NCBI RefSeq assembly: GCF_007785775.2 | Contig: NZ_VNIK02000008.1 | Coordinates: forward strand, 1 to 64,000 | Direction of reading: 5' to 3' | DNA length: 64,000 bases | DNA from: Flagellimonas hadalis | GTDB taxonomy: Bacteria; Bacteroidota; Bacteroidia; Flavobacteriales; Flavobacteriaceae | In this document: positions 41,400 through 49,831 of the stretch, one piece after another | Numbering within the stretch: the first letter of the stretch is position 1 | Layout of the letters: the number at the start of each line of letters is the position of its first letter | Program-made: the position numbers and the translations under genes | Notes under the pieces: generated by a model | Databases searched by the model: none | What the model saw: only the letters and a program-made list of their open reading frames with translations | Told to the model about the DNA's origin: nothing

Positions 41400-42440
41400 A
41401 TGCCAAACCGAAAACTGTTCTATATCTCCAGAAATTACAAGTTTTCCAGAAATGCGGCCTCCAAGCCCAAAATGGACTGTGAGGAAGTGCTGTCCAAATC
41501 CGGATTCAAAAACCTTGGATTCCGGCAAAGCAACCATCCCAGTTCGGCCATTGGGGCGATCATCAGCTTTTTTGGCATCACATGGGGATTGGTCCGGTTG
41601 CCATTTTCATCGGTGCTCTGTATGCAATATCCGCTCAGTAAATTTTTCGGTTATAAGGTGGCCGTGGCCAAGCTGAAAAGGTGTAAACTGATTTTGATCG
41701 TACACGATGTAAAAACGCTCATGGGTAAGAACAGGGATGCTGGAAAGGAGATGAGGCGGTTCAACAAGGCCGATGTGCTCATATTGCACAATCAGGTGAT
41801 GATGCAGTGGTTCGCCGAAAATGGATACAAGGGAAAAATGGTTCCCTTGTACCTCTTCGATTATCTGTTGGCCGATGGGCAGAAACTGCCCGAACAGTCT
41901 TTGGGCCAAGGGAATGAAATCGTTTTTGCAGGGGGACTGGGCATGGAAAAAAGTGCCTTTCTCTACCAATTGGATGAATTGCATCCGAACTTTACCCTCA
42001 AACTTTATGGAAACGGCTTTCAAAAGGAGAAAGTAAAAGAAGGTTCCGCATTGCACTACCAAGGAGTTTTTGCCCCCGATGAGGTCCTGGACCACTTGAA
42101 GGGAAATTTTGGCCTCGTATGGAACGGAAATGCCATCAGGGAATGCGATGGCGACTTTGGCAAGTACATCCAATACAACAATCCACACAAAACGTCCCTG
42201 TACCTATTGGCGGGCCTTCCCATCATCATTTGGGACAAAGCGGCCGTTGCCCAATTGGTGGAAAGGGAAAAAATAGGGTTTGCGATTGCCTCCTTGGAAG
42301 AATTGTCGGAAAAACTAGCCCAAATCGATGCGACCACCTACGACCAAATGGTCGCCAATGTGCACACCATGAGAAACAAGATTGCCAATGGCCACTTCTT
42401 ACAGGAAGCCGTTGCAAATGCCTTGGCAGAGTTGGGGTAG
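41400..42440 (+). CDS. Probable beta-1,6-galactofuranosyltransferase (WbbI-like)
   Basis: The 346-aa protein resembles the WbbI group: an N-terminal Rossmann half with ILIVHDVKTLMGKN, LILHNQVMMQWFAENGY, then EIVFAGGLGMEKSAFLYQLDE, LKLYGNGF, YQGVFAPDEVLDHLKGNFGLVWNG and the acceptor/donor block YNNPHKTSLYLLAGLPIIIWDKAAVAQLVE. This last block is the strongest family cue. It should transfer galactofuranose from UDP-Galf, which the adjacent divergent glf product makes. Family recognition is by pattern, not search. Confidence 0.85.
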   Translation: MPNRKLFYISRNYKFSRNAASKPKMDCEEVLSKSGFKNLGFRQSNHPSSAIGAIISFFGITWGLVRLPFSSVLCMQYPLSKFFGYKVAVAKLKRCKLILIVHDVKTLMGKNRDAGKEMRRFNKADVLILHNQVMMQWFAENGYKGKMVPLYLFDYLLADGQKLPEQSLGQGNEIVFAGGLGMEKSAFLYQLDELHPNFTLKLYGNGFQKEKVKEGSALHYQGVFAPDEVLDHLKGNFGLVWNGNAIRECDGDFGKYIQYNNPHKTSLYLLAGLPIIIWDKAAVAQLVEREKIGFAIASLEELSEKLAQIDATTYDQMVANVHTMRNKIANGHFLQEAVANALAELG

Positions 42441-42445
42441 TAGGG

Positions 42446-43261
42446 TTACACCGCTACGTCGTGCTCCCTTAGGGCGTTGTTCAAAGATGTTTTCTTGTCT
42501 GTACTTTCCTTACGTTTCCCGATGATGAGGGCACAGGGAACTTGGTACTCACCTGCGGGGAATTTTTTGGTGTAGCTTCCAGGGATCACCACCGATCTTG
42601 CAGGCACCCTTCCTTTCAATTCTATAGGTTCGTCGCCCGTTACATCAATGATCTTGGTGGAAGCGGTAAGGACCACATTGGCTCCCAGTACGGCCTCTTT
42701 TTCCACACGGACCCCTTCTACAACGATACAGCGCGAACCGATAAAGGCATTGTCCTCAATGATCACAGGGGCGGCTTGCAAGGGCTCCAACACCCCGCCA
42801 ATGCCAACACCACCGCTCAAGTGGACGTTCTTCCCGATCTGGGCACAACTGCCCACCGTGGCCCAAGTGTCCACCATGGTACCTTCATCCACATAGGCGC
42901 CAATGTTCACGTAGCTGGGCATAAGGATGGTTCCCTTGGAAATGTACGCGCCATGTCTGGCCACCGCATGGGGCACCACACGCACGCCTTTCTCTTTGTA
43001 TCCTCTTTTCAGTGGAATCTTATCGTGATATTCAAAAATGCCAGCTTCAAGGACCTCCATTTTTTGGATGGGGAAGTAGAGTACCACCGCTTTTTTCACC
43101 CACTCGTTGATTTGCCATCCCTCTTCGGTAGGCTCTGCACAGCGCAATTGGCCCAAATCGATTAGGTCTATAACCTTACGAATGGCCGTTTGGGTCGTTT
43201 CCTCTTCCAACAATGTTCTATTGTCCCACGCTTTTTCTATGAGCGTCCTTAATTCTGTCAT
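42446..43261 (-). CDS. dapD: Tetrahydrodipicolinate N-succinyltransferase
   Basis: The 271-aa enzyme transfers succinyl from succinyl-CoA to tetrahydrodipicolinate in lysine/diaminopimelate synthesis. It begins TELRTLIEKAWDNR, and the left-handed beta-helix shows hexapeptide repeats in the middle: GTILMPSYVNIGAYVDEGTM, DTWATVGSCAQIG, VHLSGGVGIGG and EDNAFIGSRC. The C-terminal GRVPARSVVIPGSY is typical. The start at 43261 fits both the family and the -7 box at 43278-43285. The transferase gene at 41400 converges on it with five bases between. Confidence 0.97.
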   Translation of the reverse strand: MTELRTLIEKAWDNRTLLEEETTQTAIRKVIDLIDLGQLRCAEPTEEGWQINEWVKKAVVLYFPIQKMEVLEAGIFEYHDKIPLKRGYKEKGVRVVPHAVARHGAYISKGTILMPSYVNIGAYVDEGTMVDTWATVGSCAQIGKNVHLSGGVGIGGVLEPLQAAPVIIEDNAFIGSRCIVVEGVRVEKEAVLGANVVLTASTKIIDVTGDEPIELKGRVPARSVVIPGSYTKKFPAGEYQVPCALIIGKRKESTDKKTSLNNALREHDVAV

Positions 43262-43277
43262 TTCCTTAAATTTTTCG

Positions 43278-43285
43278 CAAAGATA
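43278..43285 (-). promoter_or_regulatory. -7 box of dapD
   Basis: TATCTTTG on the minus strand is an exact match 16 bases before the ATG at 43261; the leader would be about ten bases. Confidence 0.55.
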
Positions 43286-43338
43286 CGCCCCTCCACAGAA
43301 TATTGCCCCCATTTTTAAGGCCATAACATTTTTAGGGT

Positions 43339-43346
43339 TATTTTTG
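43339..43346 (+). promoter_or_regulatory. -7 box of ruvX-def, very short leader
   Basis: TATTTTTG ends 13 bases before the TTG start at 43360, leaving a leader of about seven bases. Confidence 0.5.
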
Positions 43347-43359
43347 CCAAAAAATTGTC

Positions 43360-43770
43360 TTGGCAAGAATTTTGGCTTTGGATTATGGTAAGGTGAGGAC
43401 GGGAATTGCTGTCACGGACGAGCTCCAACTGATTGCTTCCGGGCTTACCACGGTGGAGACCAAAGATCTGATCCCGTTTTTGGAAAATTATTTTAAAAAG
43501 GAACAAGTGGAACGGATCGTGGTGGGACTTCCCAAGCAGATGGACAATACGCCCTCGGAATCCGAAGCCCTTATCCAGGAATTTTTAAAGAAAATGTCGG
43601 CCAAGTTCCCTAGCTATCCCGTGGAGCGCCAAGATGAAAGGTTCACTTCCAAAATGGCGGTACAATCCATGTTGGACAGTGGAATGAAAAAGAAAAAGCG
43701 CCAAGACAAGGCCTTGGTCGATGAAATAAGTGCCACGCTCATATTGCAGGCCTACTTAAACCGATTTTAG
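43360..43770 (+). CDS. ruvX: Holliday junction resolvase-like RuvX/YqgF
   Basis: The 136-aa RNase H-fold protein opens ARILALDYGKVRTGIAVTD (catalytic Asp), with VERIVVGLPKQMDN, VERQDERFTSKMA and ALVDEISATLILQAYL. It acts in pre-16S rRNA 5' processing or Holliday junction cleavage, depending on the organism studied. The start is TTG at 43360, the only one that keeps the N-terminal strand; a -7 box lies 13 bases upstream. def follows four bases later. Confidence 0.94.
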   Translation: MARILALDYGKVRTGIAVTDELQLIASGLTTVETKDLIPFLENYFKKEQVERIVVGLPKQMDNTPSESEALIQEFLKKMSAKFPSYPVERQDERFTSKMAVQSMLDSGMKKKKRQDKALVDEISATLILQAYLNRF

Positions 43771-43774
43771 TTTT

Positions 43775-44365
43775 ATGATTTTACCCATTGTTGCATACGG
43801 TGATCCCGTTCTACGAAAAAAAGCAGCTGACATTGCCCCCGAACACCCAAAGTTGGAAGAGTTGATCTCCAACATGTGGGAGACCATGTACAATGCCCAT
43901 GGCGTTGGATTGGCGGCTCCCCAAGTGGGATTGCCCATACGTTTGTTCGTTGTGGACACCACCCCTTTTTCCGATGATGAAGATCTGAGCCCTGAAGATC
44001 AGGAAAAGTTGAACGGTTTCAAAAAAGTGTTCATCAATGCCAAGATCACAGAGGAGACCGGAAAGGAATGGGATTTTAACGAAGGTTGTTTGAGCATACC
44101 CGATATCCGGGAAGATGTAAAACGCAAACCCGAGATCACCATCAGCTATTTGGATGAAAACTTCAAGCCACATACCGAGACTTACGATGGTCTGTTGGCA
44201 AGGGTGATCCAACACGAATATGACCACATTGAGGGCATCATGTTCACGGACAAGCTGTCTTCCCTCAAAAAACGCCTGCTCAAAGGCCGTTTGGAAAAGA
44301 TTTCCAAAGGAAAGATCGATGTGGACTACAGGATGAGGTTCCCCAATATCAAAAAAGGACGTTAA
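43775..44365 (+). CDS. def: Peptide deformylase
   Basis: The 196-aa metalloenzyme removes the formyl group from nascent proteins. All three motifs are present: GVGLAAPQVG, EGCLSIPDIRE (metal Cys) and QHEYDHIEG (HExxH, metal His pair and catalytic Glu). It is slightly long because of an acidic insert (about 69-85) between motifs 1 and 2, as in Bacteroidota. It sits four bases after ruvX in a two-gene operon. Confidence 0.97.
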   Translation: MILPIVAYGDPVLRKKAADIAPEHPKLEELISNMWETMYNAHGVGLAAPQVGLPIRLFVVDTTPFSDDEDLSPEDQEKLNGFKKVFINAKITEETGKEWDFNEGCLSIPDIREDVKRKPEITISYLDENFKPHTETYDGLLARVIQHEYDHIEGIMFTDKLSSLKKRLLKGRLEKISKGKIDVDYRMRFPNIKKGR

Positions 44366-44391
44366 AAAAATCACAGTTTCCGATAATACCA

Positions 44392-44399
44392 TATTTTTG
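44392..44399 (+). promoter_or_regulatory. -7 box of the DUF5606 gene
   Basis: TATTTTTG is an exact match ending 19 bases before the ATG at 44419. Confidence 0.55.
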
Positions 44400-44418
44400 C
44401 CCGCATAAAATATTTTAA

Positions 44419-44862
44419 ATGGCACTAGACAAGATTTTATCTATTGGCGGAAAGCCCGGACTTTACAAACTACTGACCCAAACCAGAAGCGGCTTTGTCG
44501 GCGAATCCCTATTGGACGGCAAGCGTGTTACCGTGGGATTGCGGAGCAATGTGAGCGTACTTTCCGAAATCGCCATTTATACCTTGGAAGAGGAAGTGCC
44601 ACTTCGTGAAGTCTTTCAAAAGATAAAAGAAAAGGAAGACGGCAAAAAGACCACCATCAACCACAAGGCCGACAAAATTGAGTTGGAGGAATATTTCTTC
44701 GAGATCCTCCCCAATTACGACGAGGATAGGGTGTATGCCAGCGATATCAAGAAAATCATCCAATGGTACAACATCCTGGTCGATAACAAGATCACCGATT
44801 TTGTTGTGGCCGAAGACGCTGAAGAAGTCCCCGCTGAAACAGCTTCCAGCGAGGAAGAATAA
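44419..44862 (+). CDS. DUF5606 family protein
   Basis: The 147-aa cytoplasmic protein has a conserved N-terminal half: DKILSIGGKPGLYKLLTQTRSGF, VTVGLRSNVSVLSEIAIYTLE and a helical second half with ILPNYDEDRVYASDIKKIIQWYNIL. The last 15 residues are acidic. The family is limited to Bacteroidota as far as I know and usually follows ruvX-def; function is unknown. It has its own -7 box and converges on the GH20 gene with a three-base gap. Confidence 0.9.
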   Translation: MALDKILSIGGKPGLYKLLTQTRSGFVGESLLDGKRVTVGLRSNVSVLSEIAIYTLEEEVPLREVFQKIKEKEDGKKTTINHKADKIELEEYFFEILPNYDEDRVYASDIKKIIQWYNILVDNKITDFVVAEDAEEVPAETASSEEE

Positions 44863-44865
44863 ACT

Positions 44866-46440
44866 TTATTCCTTGGCCCAGTCCACCAACTTTGTTGGGT
44901 AATAATTGATTTTCATCTCGTTCAGATAGGGCACTTGCTGCGCCAAACGCTTTCTGTAGTTCTCCCAATCGCAATGTTCCGTTGTGGACCAGCCCAGTTC
45001 AGCATACCCAATGGCACGGGGAAAGGCCAAATATTCCATTCCGGCACTGTCGTCGATGGTCTCGGACCACAAAGGGGCCTCAATACCAAGGATGCTCTCC
45101 ACGGGAAGGCCCTCCACCAAGGTTTCAGGGAGCCAATTGTAGGCCACGTCCACAGGGATAAGGCCTGCCCAGGTCAACCCATATTCCGAAATGGAATCGT
45201 ACTTCATGTCCATATAGGTCTTTCCGGCCATCGAAATAAGGATCTTGGAACCGTTTTTGGCCGCTTTGGTGGCATGCTCCGGTTCGTTCCATAGTTGGAC
45301 CACGGTGGAGGCATCTATGTCAGCTTGCGCAATTTCGTTCCAGCCAATGGATCTTTTGCCGTGCTTCAGTACAATCTTCTCCACTTTTTCCACAAAGTGG
45401 ATGTAGTCCTTCTTCTTGGTCACATGGCTTTCATCCCCACCGATGTGGAAGTACGGGCCAGGGGTGATGGCTGCTATTTCGCCGATCACGTCATCCAGGA
45501 AACTGTAAACGGTATCTTTTTGGGCGTCAAAAGTGCTGAAACCAACTTTTGTCCCGGAGTAAGGTTTCACGGGTTTTCCATTACCGTTCAAAAAAGGATA
45601 GCTCACCGAAGCAGCGTTCGTATGTCCGGGCATGTCCACTTCGGGAACAATGGTGATGTGTCTTTCAGCGGCATATCGAACCAATTCCTTATAATCCTCT
45701 TGGGTGAAAAAACCACTTTTGCCACCACCTACTTCGGTCGCTGCACCGATCTCTGTCAATTTTGGCCACGATTTTATCTCGATCCGCCATCCTTGGTCGT
45801 CCGTAAGGTGCAAGTGCAGCGTGTTGTATTTGTAATAAGCGAGGATGTCCATGAATTTTTTCACTTCGTCCACTGTAAAGAAATGTCGTGCCACGTCCAG
45901 CATGGCCCCACGATAGGCAAACTTGGGTGCGTCCAGTATTTTTCCAGTCGGTATGAGCCACAAAGGATGGTCGGTAAGTGTGTCATTGCTTTGCTGTGGG
46001 ATAAGCTGTCTAAGAGTCTGTATGCCCCTAAAGGCGCCCGCAGCGGTTTTGGCGTTCAAAAGGATCGAATCTTTCTTGATGTAGAGCTGGTAGGCCTCGG
46101 CCGACTCCAGTTCCAAACTGTCCGATTGGTTGATATAGATCATCCGTTCCACCTTGTTGTCAGGTGTGGCGTTCACCGCAAGGTCCAGACCGGTCTTTCC
46201 CTTTATTTTTTCGGACAGGTATTTGCCCACCTCCTCAAATTTGGGGTCAACCGTCGAGGTATAGATGGTCGTACTGCTGTCCAGTCCAAAGGCACTGTGT
46301 GTGGCAATCGTCTTGACAGGTTTGGGGATCAAGGGAACAGTGGTCAAATCTGTTTTTGGAAAAATGATTTCCTTTTTTTCGGTTTGACAGGCGGCCAAAC
46401 ACACGATGGCAGCGAACAGTACTAAGGATCGGTATATCAT
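44866..46440 (-). CDS. GH20 beta-N-acetylhexosaminidase lipoprotein
   Basis: The 524-aa enzyme has a lipoprotein signal (LVLFAAIVCLAAC, Cys18) and then a GH20b beta-alpha domain (about 30-150) and a GH20 catalytic barrel. FAYRGAMLDVARHFFTVDEVKKFMD opens the barrel, DDQGWRIEI follows, and GGDES holds the catalytic Asp-Glu pair. It releases terminal GlcNAc or GalNAc from chitin oligomers, glycans or peptidoglycan pieces by substrate-assisted catalysis, outside the cytoplasm. An SGNH hydrolase gene lies 13 bases upstream, probably co-transcribed, so deacetylation or deacylation of the same glycan is plausible. Confidence 0.96.
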   Translation of the reverse strand: MIYRSLVLFAAIVCLAACQTEKKEIIFPKTDLTTVPLIPKPVKTIATHSAFGLDSSTTIYTSTVDPKFEEVGKYLSEKIKGKTGLDLAVNATPDNKVERMIYINQSDSLELESAEAYQLYIKKDSILLNAKTAAGAFRGIQTLRQLIPQQSNDTLTDHPLWLIPTGKILDAPKFAYRGAMLDVARHFFTVDEVKKFMDILAYYKYNTLHLHLTDDQGWRIEIKSWPKLTEIGAATEVGGGKSGFFTQEDYKELVRYAAERHITIVPEVDMPGHTNAASVSYPFLNGNGKPVKPYSGTKVGFSTFDAQKDTVYSFLDDVIGEIAAITPGPYFHIGGDESHVTKKKDYIHFVEKVEKIVLKHGKRSIGWNEIAQADIDASTVVQLWNEPEHATKAAKNGSKILISMAGKTYMDMKYDSISEYGLTWAGLIPVDVAYNWLPETLVEGLPVESILGIEAPLWSETIDDSAGMEYLAFPRAIGYAELGWSTTEHCDWENYRKRLAQQVPYLNEMKINYYPTKLVDWAKE

Positions 46441-46453
46441 AATGATCGATTGG

Positions 46454-47098
46454 TTATTCTACGTAATTTTTGATGACATCGTACCAGATGTCATACCCTT
46501 TTGAATTCATATGGAGTCCATCTTCAATAAAGATGTCCTGTTTTAGTTTCCGTTTCTCCAACATCGGGTACCAGACATCCACAAACTCCACACCCTCGGT
46601 TTTTGATGCCAATTGGGCCAATTTTCTGTTCAAACGCCTGTACTTGCCCCGCAACTTCCATCTTGAAATACTGGGTTTGGGCGAAATAAGGACAATATCC
46701 ATGTCCGGTTTTCTTTCCTGAAGGGTCTGTATGATCTTTTCAGATGTGTTGAGGATGTCCCTTAATCTTTTTTTTGCAGAAATGTCATTGTCCCCTTCAT
46801 AAATGAAGACCTTGGTCGGGGTGTAGGCCAGGATAAGATCATCAAGATACAGGGCCAGATCCGAAAACTGGGAGCCACCAAAACCCGTGTTCAACACTTG
46901 GTGGTCTGGAAAACGTTCTTGGAGATCGTTCCAAAATCGGATACTGGAACTTCCCGTGAATACTATAGTGGGCTGTGATGCATCCCAAATCGTGTCATAT
47001 TTTTTCTGGATATCCACCACCTCTTTTTCGAAAGGTCCGGGGGATTGCGAATGGCCAAGGTAGGAGAGGAGCAATAGGGCAACTAGGATTCTCTTCAT
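46454..47098 (-). CDS. Exported SGNH/GDSL hydrolase
   Basis: The 214-aa product has a signal peptide (KRILVALLLLSYLGHSQ) and SGNH blocks: VFTGSSSIRFW (Ser nucleophile), LNTGFGGSQFSDL (Gly), YEGDNDIS (Asn) and DGLHMNSKGY (Asp-His). It is an esterase or deacetylase of platelet-activating-factor-acetylhydrolase type. The start at 47098 is preferred because a -7 box at 47116-47123 lies just upstream, whereas the longer frame begins before that box. It precedes the GH20 gene on the same strand. Confidence 0.93.
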   Translation of the reverse strand: MKRILVALLLLSYLGHSQSPGPFEKEVVDIQKKYDTIWDASQPTIVFTGSSSIRFWNDLQERFPDHQVLNTGFGGSQFSDLALYLDDLILAYTPTKVFIYEGDNDISAKKRLRDILNTSEKIIQTLQERKPDMDIVLISPKPSISRWKLRGKYRRLNRKLAQLASKTEGVEFVDVWYPMLEKRKLKQDIFIEDGLHMNSKGYDIWYDVIKNYVE

Positions 47099-47115
47099 GG
47101 ATCGAGATGTTTTCC

Positions 47116-47123
47116 CAAAAATA
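47116..47123 (-). promoter_or_regulatory. -7 box of the SGNH-GH20 operon
   Basis: TATTTTTG on the minus strand is an exact match 17 bases before the ATG at 47098. Confidence 0.55.
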
Positions 47124-47242
47124 AGACATATGAACTTCATCCTAGGCTTGTCCTTTCTATTCCGTTTGAAAAAGTGTTGAAAAATGGTTGATACTCTTCA
47201 CAAATAACACCAAGATCCATGTGGTCTAAAGTAGGGGATTTG

Positions 47243-47250
47243 TACTTTTG
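47243..47250 (+). promoter_or_regulatory. -7 box of mazG
   Basis: TACTTTTG is an exact match 15 bases before the mazG ATG at 47266. Confidence 0.55.
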
Positions 47251-47265
47251 GCTAAAATATTATAG

Positions 47266-48039
47266 ATGAACGCAAGACCAGAGCAGCTAAAAGCATTGGA
47301 ACGCCTGTTGAACATCATGGACGAACTCCGTGAGCAATGTCCTTGGGACAAAAAACAGACCATGCAGACCCTCCGCCACCTCACCATAGAGGAAACCTAC
47401 GAACTGGGTGATGCCATTCTGGACAATGACCTTGATGAGGTGAAGAAGGAATTGGGTGATTTGTTGCTGCACATTGTCTTTTATGCCAAGATCGGTTCCG
47501 AAACCCAGGATTTTGACATTGCTGATGTGGCCAATGGTATTTGCGAGAAATTGATCAATAGGCATCCACACATTTATGGCGATGTCAAGGTGCAGGACGA
47601 GGAAGAGGTGAAGCAGAACTGGGAGAGCATCAAACTGAAGGAAGGGAAAAAAAGTGTACTCGAGGGTGTGCCCAATAGCCTTCCGGCATTGGTGAAGGCC
47701 AACCGCATCCAGGAAAAAGTGGCCGGCGTGGGGTTCGACTGGGAGCACCCGGAACAGGTCTTTGAAAAACTGAAGGAGGAATTGGCGGAGCTCCAGCATG
47801 AAGTGAAGCAGAATGACATGGACAAGATGGAGTCCGAGTTTGGGGATGTACTGTTTTCCATGGTGAACTATGCCCGTTTTCTGAAGATCAATCCAGAAAA
47901 TGCCCTGGAGCGTACCAACAAGAAATTCATCAAGCGTTTCCAATATTTGGAGGGCAAGGCCAAGGAATCGGGAAATACCTTACGGGAAATGACCTTGGCC
48001 GAGATGGATGTTTTTTGGGAAGAAGCAAAAGGTCTTTGA
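47266..48039 (+). CDS. mazG: Nucleoside triphosphate pyrophosphohydrolase MazG
   Basis: The 257-aa protein has two MazG-type helical domains. The first has CPWDKKQTMQTLRHLTIEETYELGDAI and KKELGDLLLHIVFYAKIG (ExxE and ExxD metal residues); the second has EVKQNDMDKMESEFGDVLFSMVNYAR. It hydrolyses NTPs to NMP and pyrophosphate, removing aberrant nucleotides. It is the full two-domain form, not a phage single-domain form. It is monocistronic with a close -7 box. Confidence 0.96.
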   Translation: MNARPEQLKALERLLNIMDELREQCPWDKKQTMQTLRHLTIEETYELGDAILDNDLDEVKKELGDLLLHIVFYAKIGSETQDFDIADVANGICEKLINRHPHIYGDVKVQDEEEVKQNWESIKLKEGKKSVLEGVPNSLPALVKANRIQEKVAGVGFDWEHPEQVFEKLKEELAELQHEVKQNDMDKMESEFGDVLFSMVNYARFLKINPENALERTNKKFIKRFQYLEGKAKESGNTLREMTLAEMDVFWEEAKGL

Positions 48040-48090
48040 ACAATACCATTCTGACCAAAAGAATTACTTACTGAACTCCATAGAGGCATT

Positions 48091-48120
48091 GTCCCCTTGA
48101 GGGGACTTTAGGGGTGTTTT
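48091..48120. repeat. GC-rich intergenic palindrome
   Basis: GTCCCCTTGAGGGGAC (48091-48106) is a 6-bp perfect stem with a 4-base loop, followed by TTTAGGGGTGTTTT. Similar CCCCT/AGGGG strings are a familiar type of dispersed repeat in flavobacterial intergenic DNA (recollection). It could also act as a weak mazG terminator. Confidence 0.4.
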
Positions 48121-48199
48121 ATCCCAAAAAGTTTATACAGATTCGGGGTGAAAAAAATTCCGATCCCACTATCTTTACGCTCTTTTTTAAACCACCGAA

Positions 48200-49567
48200 G
48201 TGTTCCAGCAATACACCAAAGAATTCGCCTATAACCTCAAGTTGTCCTACCCCGTTATCTTGGGGATGTTGGGGCATACTTTTGTGGCCTTTGCCGACAA
48301 CATCATGGTAGGGCAATTGGGTACGGCCGAATTGGCCGCAGTCTCCCTCGGAAACAGTTTTGTGTTCATTGCCATGTCCTTGGGCATTGGCTTTTCAACG
48401 GCGATAACCCCTTTGGTGGCGGAGGCCGATGGAGCAGGGGACCAAGCAGCGGGCAAGAATGCTCTAAAGCACGGTTTGGTACTCTGTACACTACTGGGAC
48501 TTTCCCTGTTCGGGGTCATTTTGCTTTGCAAGCCCTTGTTGTACCATATGGAGCAACCTCCCGAGGTGGTGGAACTCGCTATCCCATATTTGGAATTGGT
48601 GGCCTTTTCCTTGGTCCCTTTGGTCATGTTCCAAGCGTTCAAACAGTTTTCTGATGGATTGTCGCAGACCAAATACCCCATGATTGCCACCATTTTGGCC
48701 AACATGGTGAACATTTCCCTCAATTACCTGCTTATTTTTGGTTCATTCGGATTTCCCAAGTTGGGGATTGTCGGTGCTGCCATCGGGACCTTGGCGTCAC
48801 GTGTGGTAATGGTTGCCTTTATTTGGTTTTTGTTGAAGCAAAAGAAAAAGTTCAAGGTTTATGTGACCCACTTCAATTTTAAAAAGATTGAAAGAAAGGT
48901 CATGAAGAAAATCATCAACCTTGGGTTCCCCTCTGCTTTGCAGATGTTCTTTGAAGTGGCCATTTTCACGGCGGCGATCTGGCTGAGTGGGGTATTGGGA
49001 AAAAATGCACAGGCGGCCAACCAGATTGCCCTCAACCTGAGCAGCATGACCTTCATGGTGGGCATGGGTCTCAGCGTGGCGGCCATGGTGCGCGTGGGCA
49101 ACCAAAAGGGACTCCAAAATTTCAGGGATCTCAAGCGCATAGCCGAATCCATCTTTTTTCTGACATTTTTATTGGAAATCGTATTTGCCGCCCTCTTTTT
49201 GATGGGCAGGCACTGGTTCCCCACCATTTATTTGGATGTGGACGACTTGATGAACCAAGCGGACAACACCGAGGTGATTGTCATAGCGGCCAAGCTGTTG
49301 CTGGTCGCCGCCTTTTTTCAGATATCGGACGGATTGCAAGTGGTGGTGCTCGGGGCACTTCGTGGGCTTCAGGATGTAAGGATCCCAACGCTCATCACCT
49401 TTGTGGCCTATTGGTTGATAGGGTTCCCGATCAGTTACTATTTGGGACTGTTCACGGATTTTGGCAGCACGGGCATCTGGATCGGATTGCTGTCGGGGCT
49501 AACAGCATCGGCGGTAATGTTGTATATTCGATTCAACTATTTGACGAAAAAATTGATTTCCCAATAA
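48200..49567 (+). CDS. MATE-family efflux transporter
   Basis: The 455-aa protein has twelve helices in two similar halves. Family cues are YPVILGMLGHTFVAFADNIMVGQLG, SLGIGFSTAITPLVAEADGAG, YLNYLLIF-like NISLNYLLIFGSFG and ALRGLQDVRIPTLIT. It exports cationic drugs or metabolites by Na+ or H+ antiport across the inner membrane; the substrate is unknown. The start codon is GTG at 48200. TATCTTTA at 48170-48177 is a near -7 box. Confidence 0.95.
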   Translation: MFQQYTKEFAYNLKLSYPVILGMLGHTFVAFADNIMVGQLGTAELAAVSLGNSFVFIAMSLGIGFSTAITPLVAEADGAGDQAAGKNALKHGLVLCTLLGLSLFGVILLCKPLLYHMEQPPEVVELAIPYLELVAFSLVPLVMFQAFKQFSDGLSQTKYPMIATILANMVNISLNYLLIFGSFGFPKLGIVGAAIGTLASRVVMVAFIWFLLKQKKKFKVYVTHFNFKKIERKVMKKIINLGFPSALQMFFEVAIFTAAIWLSGVLGKNAQAANQIALNLSSMTFMVGMGLSVAAMVRVGNQKGLQNFRDLKRIAESIFFLTFLLEIVFAALFLMGRHWFPTIYLDVDDLMNQADNTEVIVIAAKLLLVAAFFQISDGLQVVVLGALRGLQDVRIPTLITFVAYWLIGFPISYYLGLFTDFGSTGIWIGLLSGLTASAVMLYIRFNYLTKKLISQ

Positions 49568-49603
49568 CAAGGCTCCCAATGTTTGGGACCAAATTGAAAA
49601 CAC

Positions 49604-49831
49604 ATGGAACTACCTAAATTTTTATTGGCCGATAATACCGATTATCCTACGGCCATTTTCATAGTCCATACCGAATATCCACGATTTGTCATCAATCTGG
49701 AAGATGATGAAGTAGAGTGGCTGGAAGAATTTTCCCAAGAGGACGAAGCAGAGCTTGCCGAAGCGGCCGAAAGCCTTATCGAGGCGGCCACGGCGTTTTA
49801 CGATAGGGAAGTCTCCAGATACGACGAATAA
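49604..49831 (+). CDS. Small acidic hypothetical protein
   Basis: The 75-aa protein opens ELPKFLLADNTDYPTAIFIVHTEYPRF and ends in a strongly acidic helix (EDEAELAEAAESLIEAATAFYD). There is no signal or membrane span. No named family was recognised, although such proteins occur next to PAP2 genes in related genomes as I recall. It lies 36 bases after the MATE gene and its TAA stop overlaps the next ATG by one base, so it is coupled to the PAP2 gene. Confidence 0.8.
   Translation: MELPKFLLADNTDYPTAIFIVHTEYPRFVINLEDDEVEWLEEFSQEDEAELAEAAESLIEAATAFYDREVSRYDE

Noticed and set aside
45295..46425. Long open frame (376 codons) antisense to the GH20 gene
   Set aside because: Fully covered by a clearly recognised enzyme gene on the other strand; no motifs of its own.
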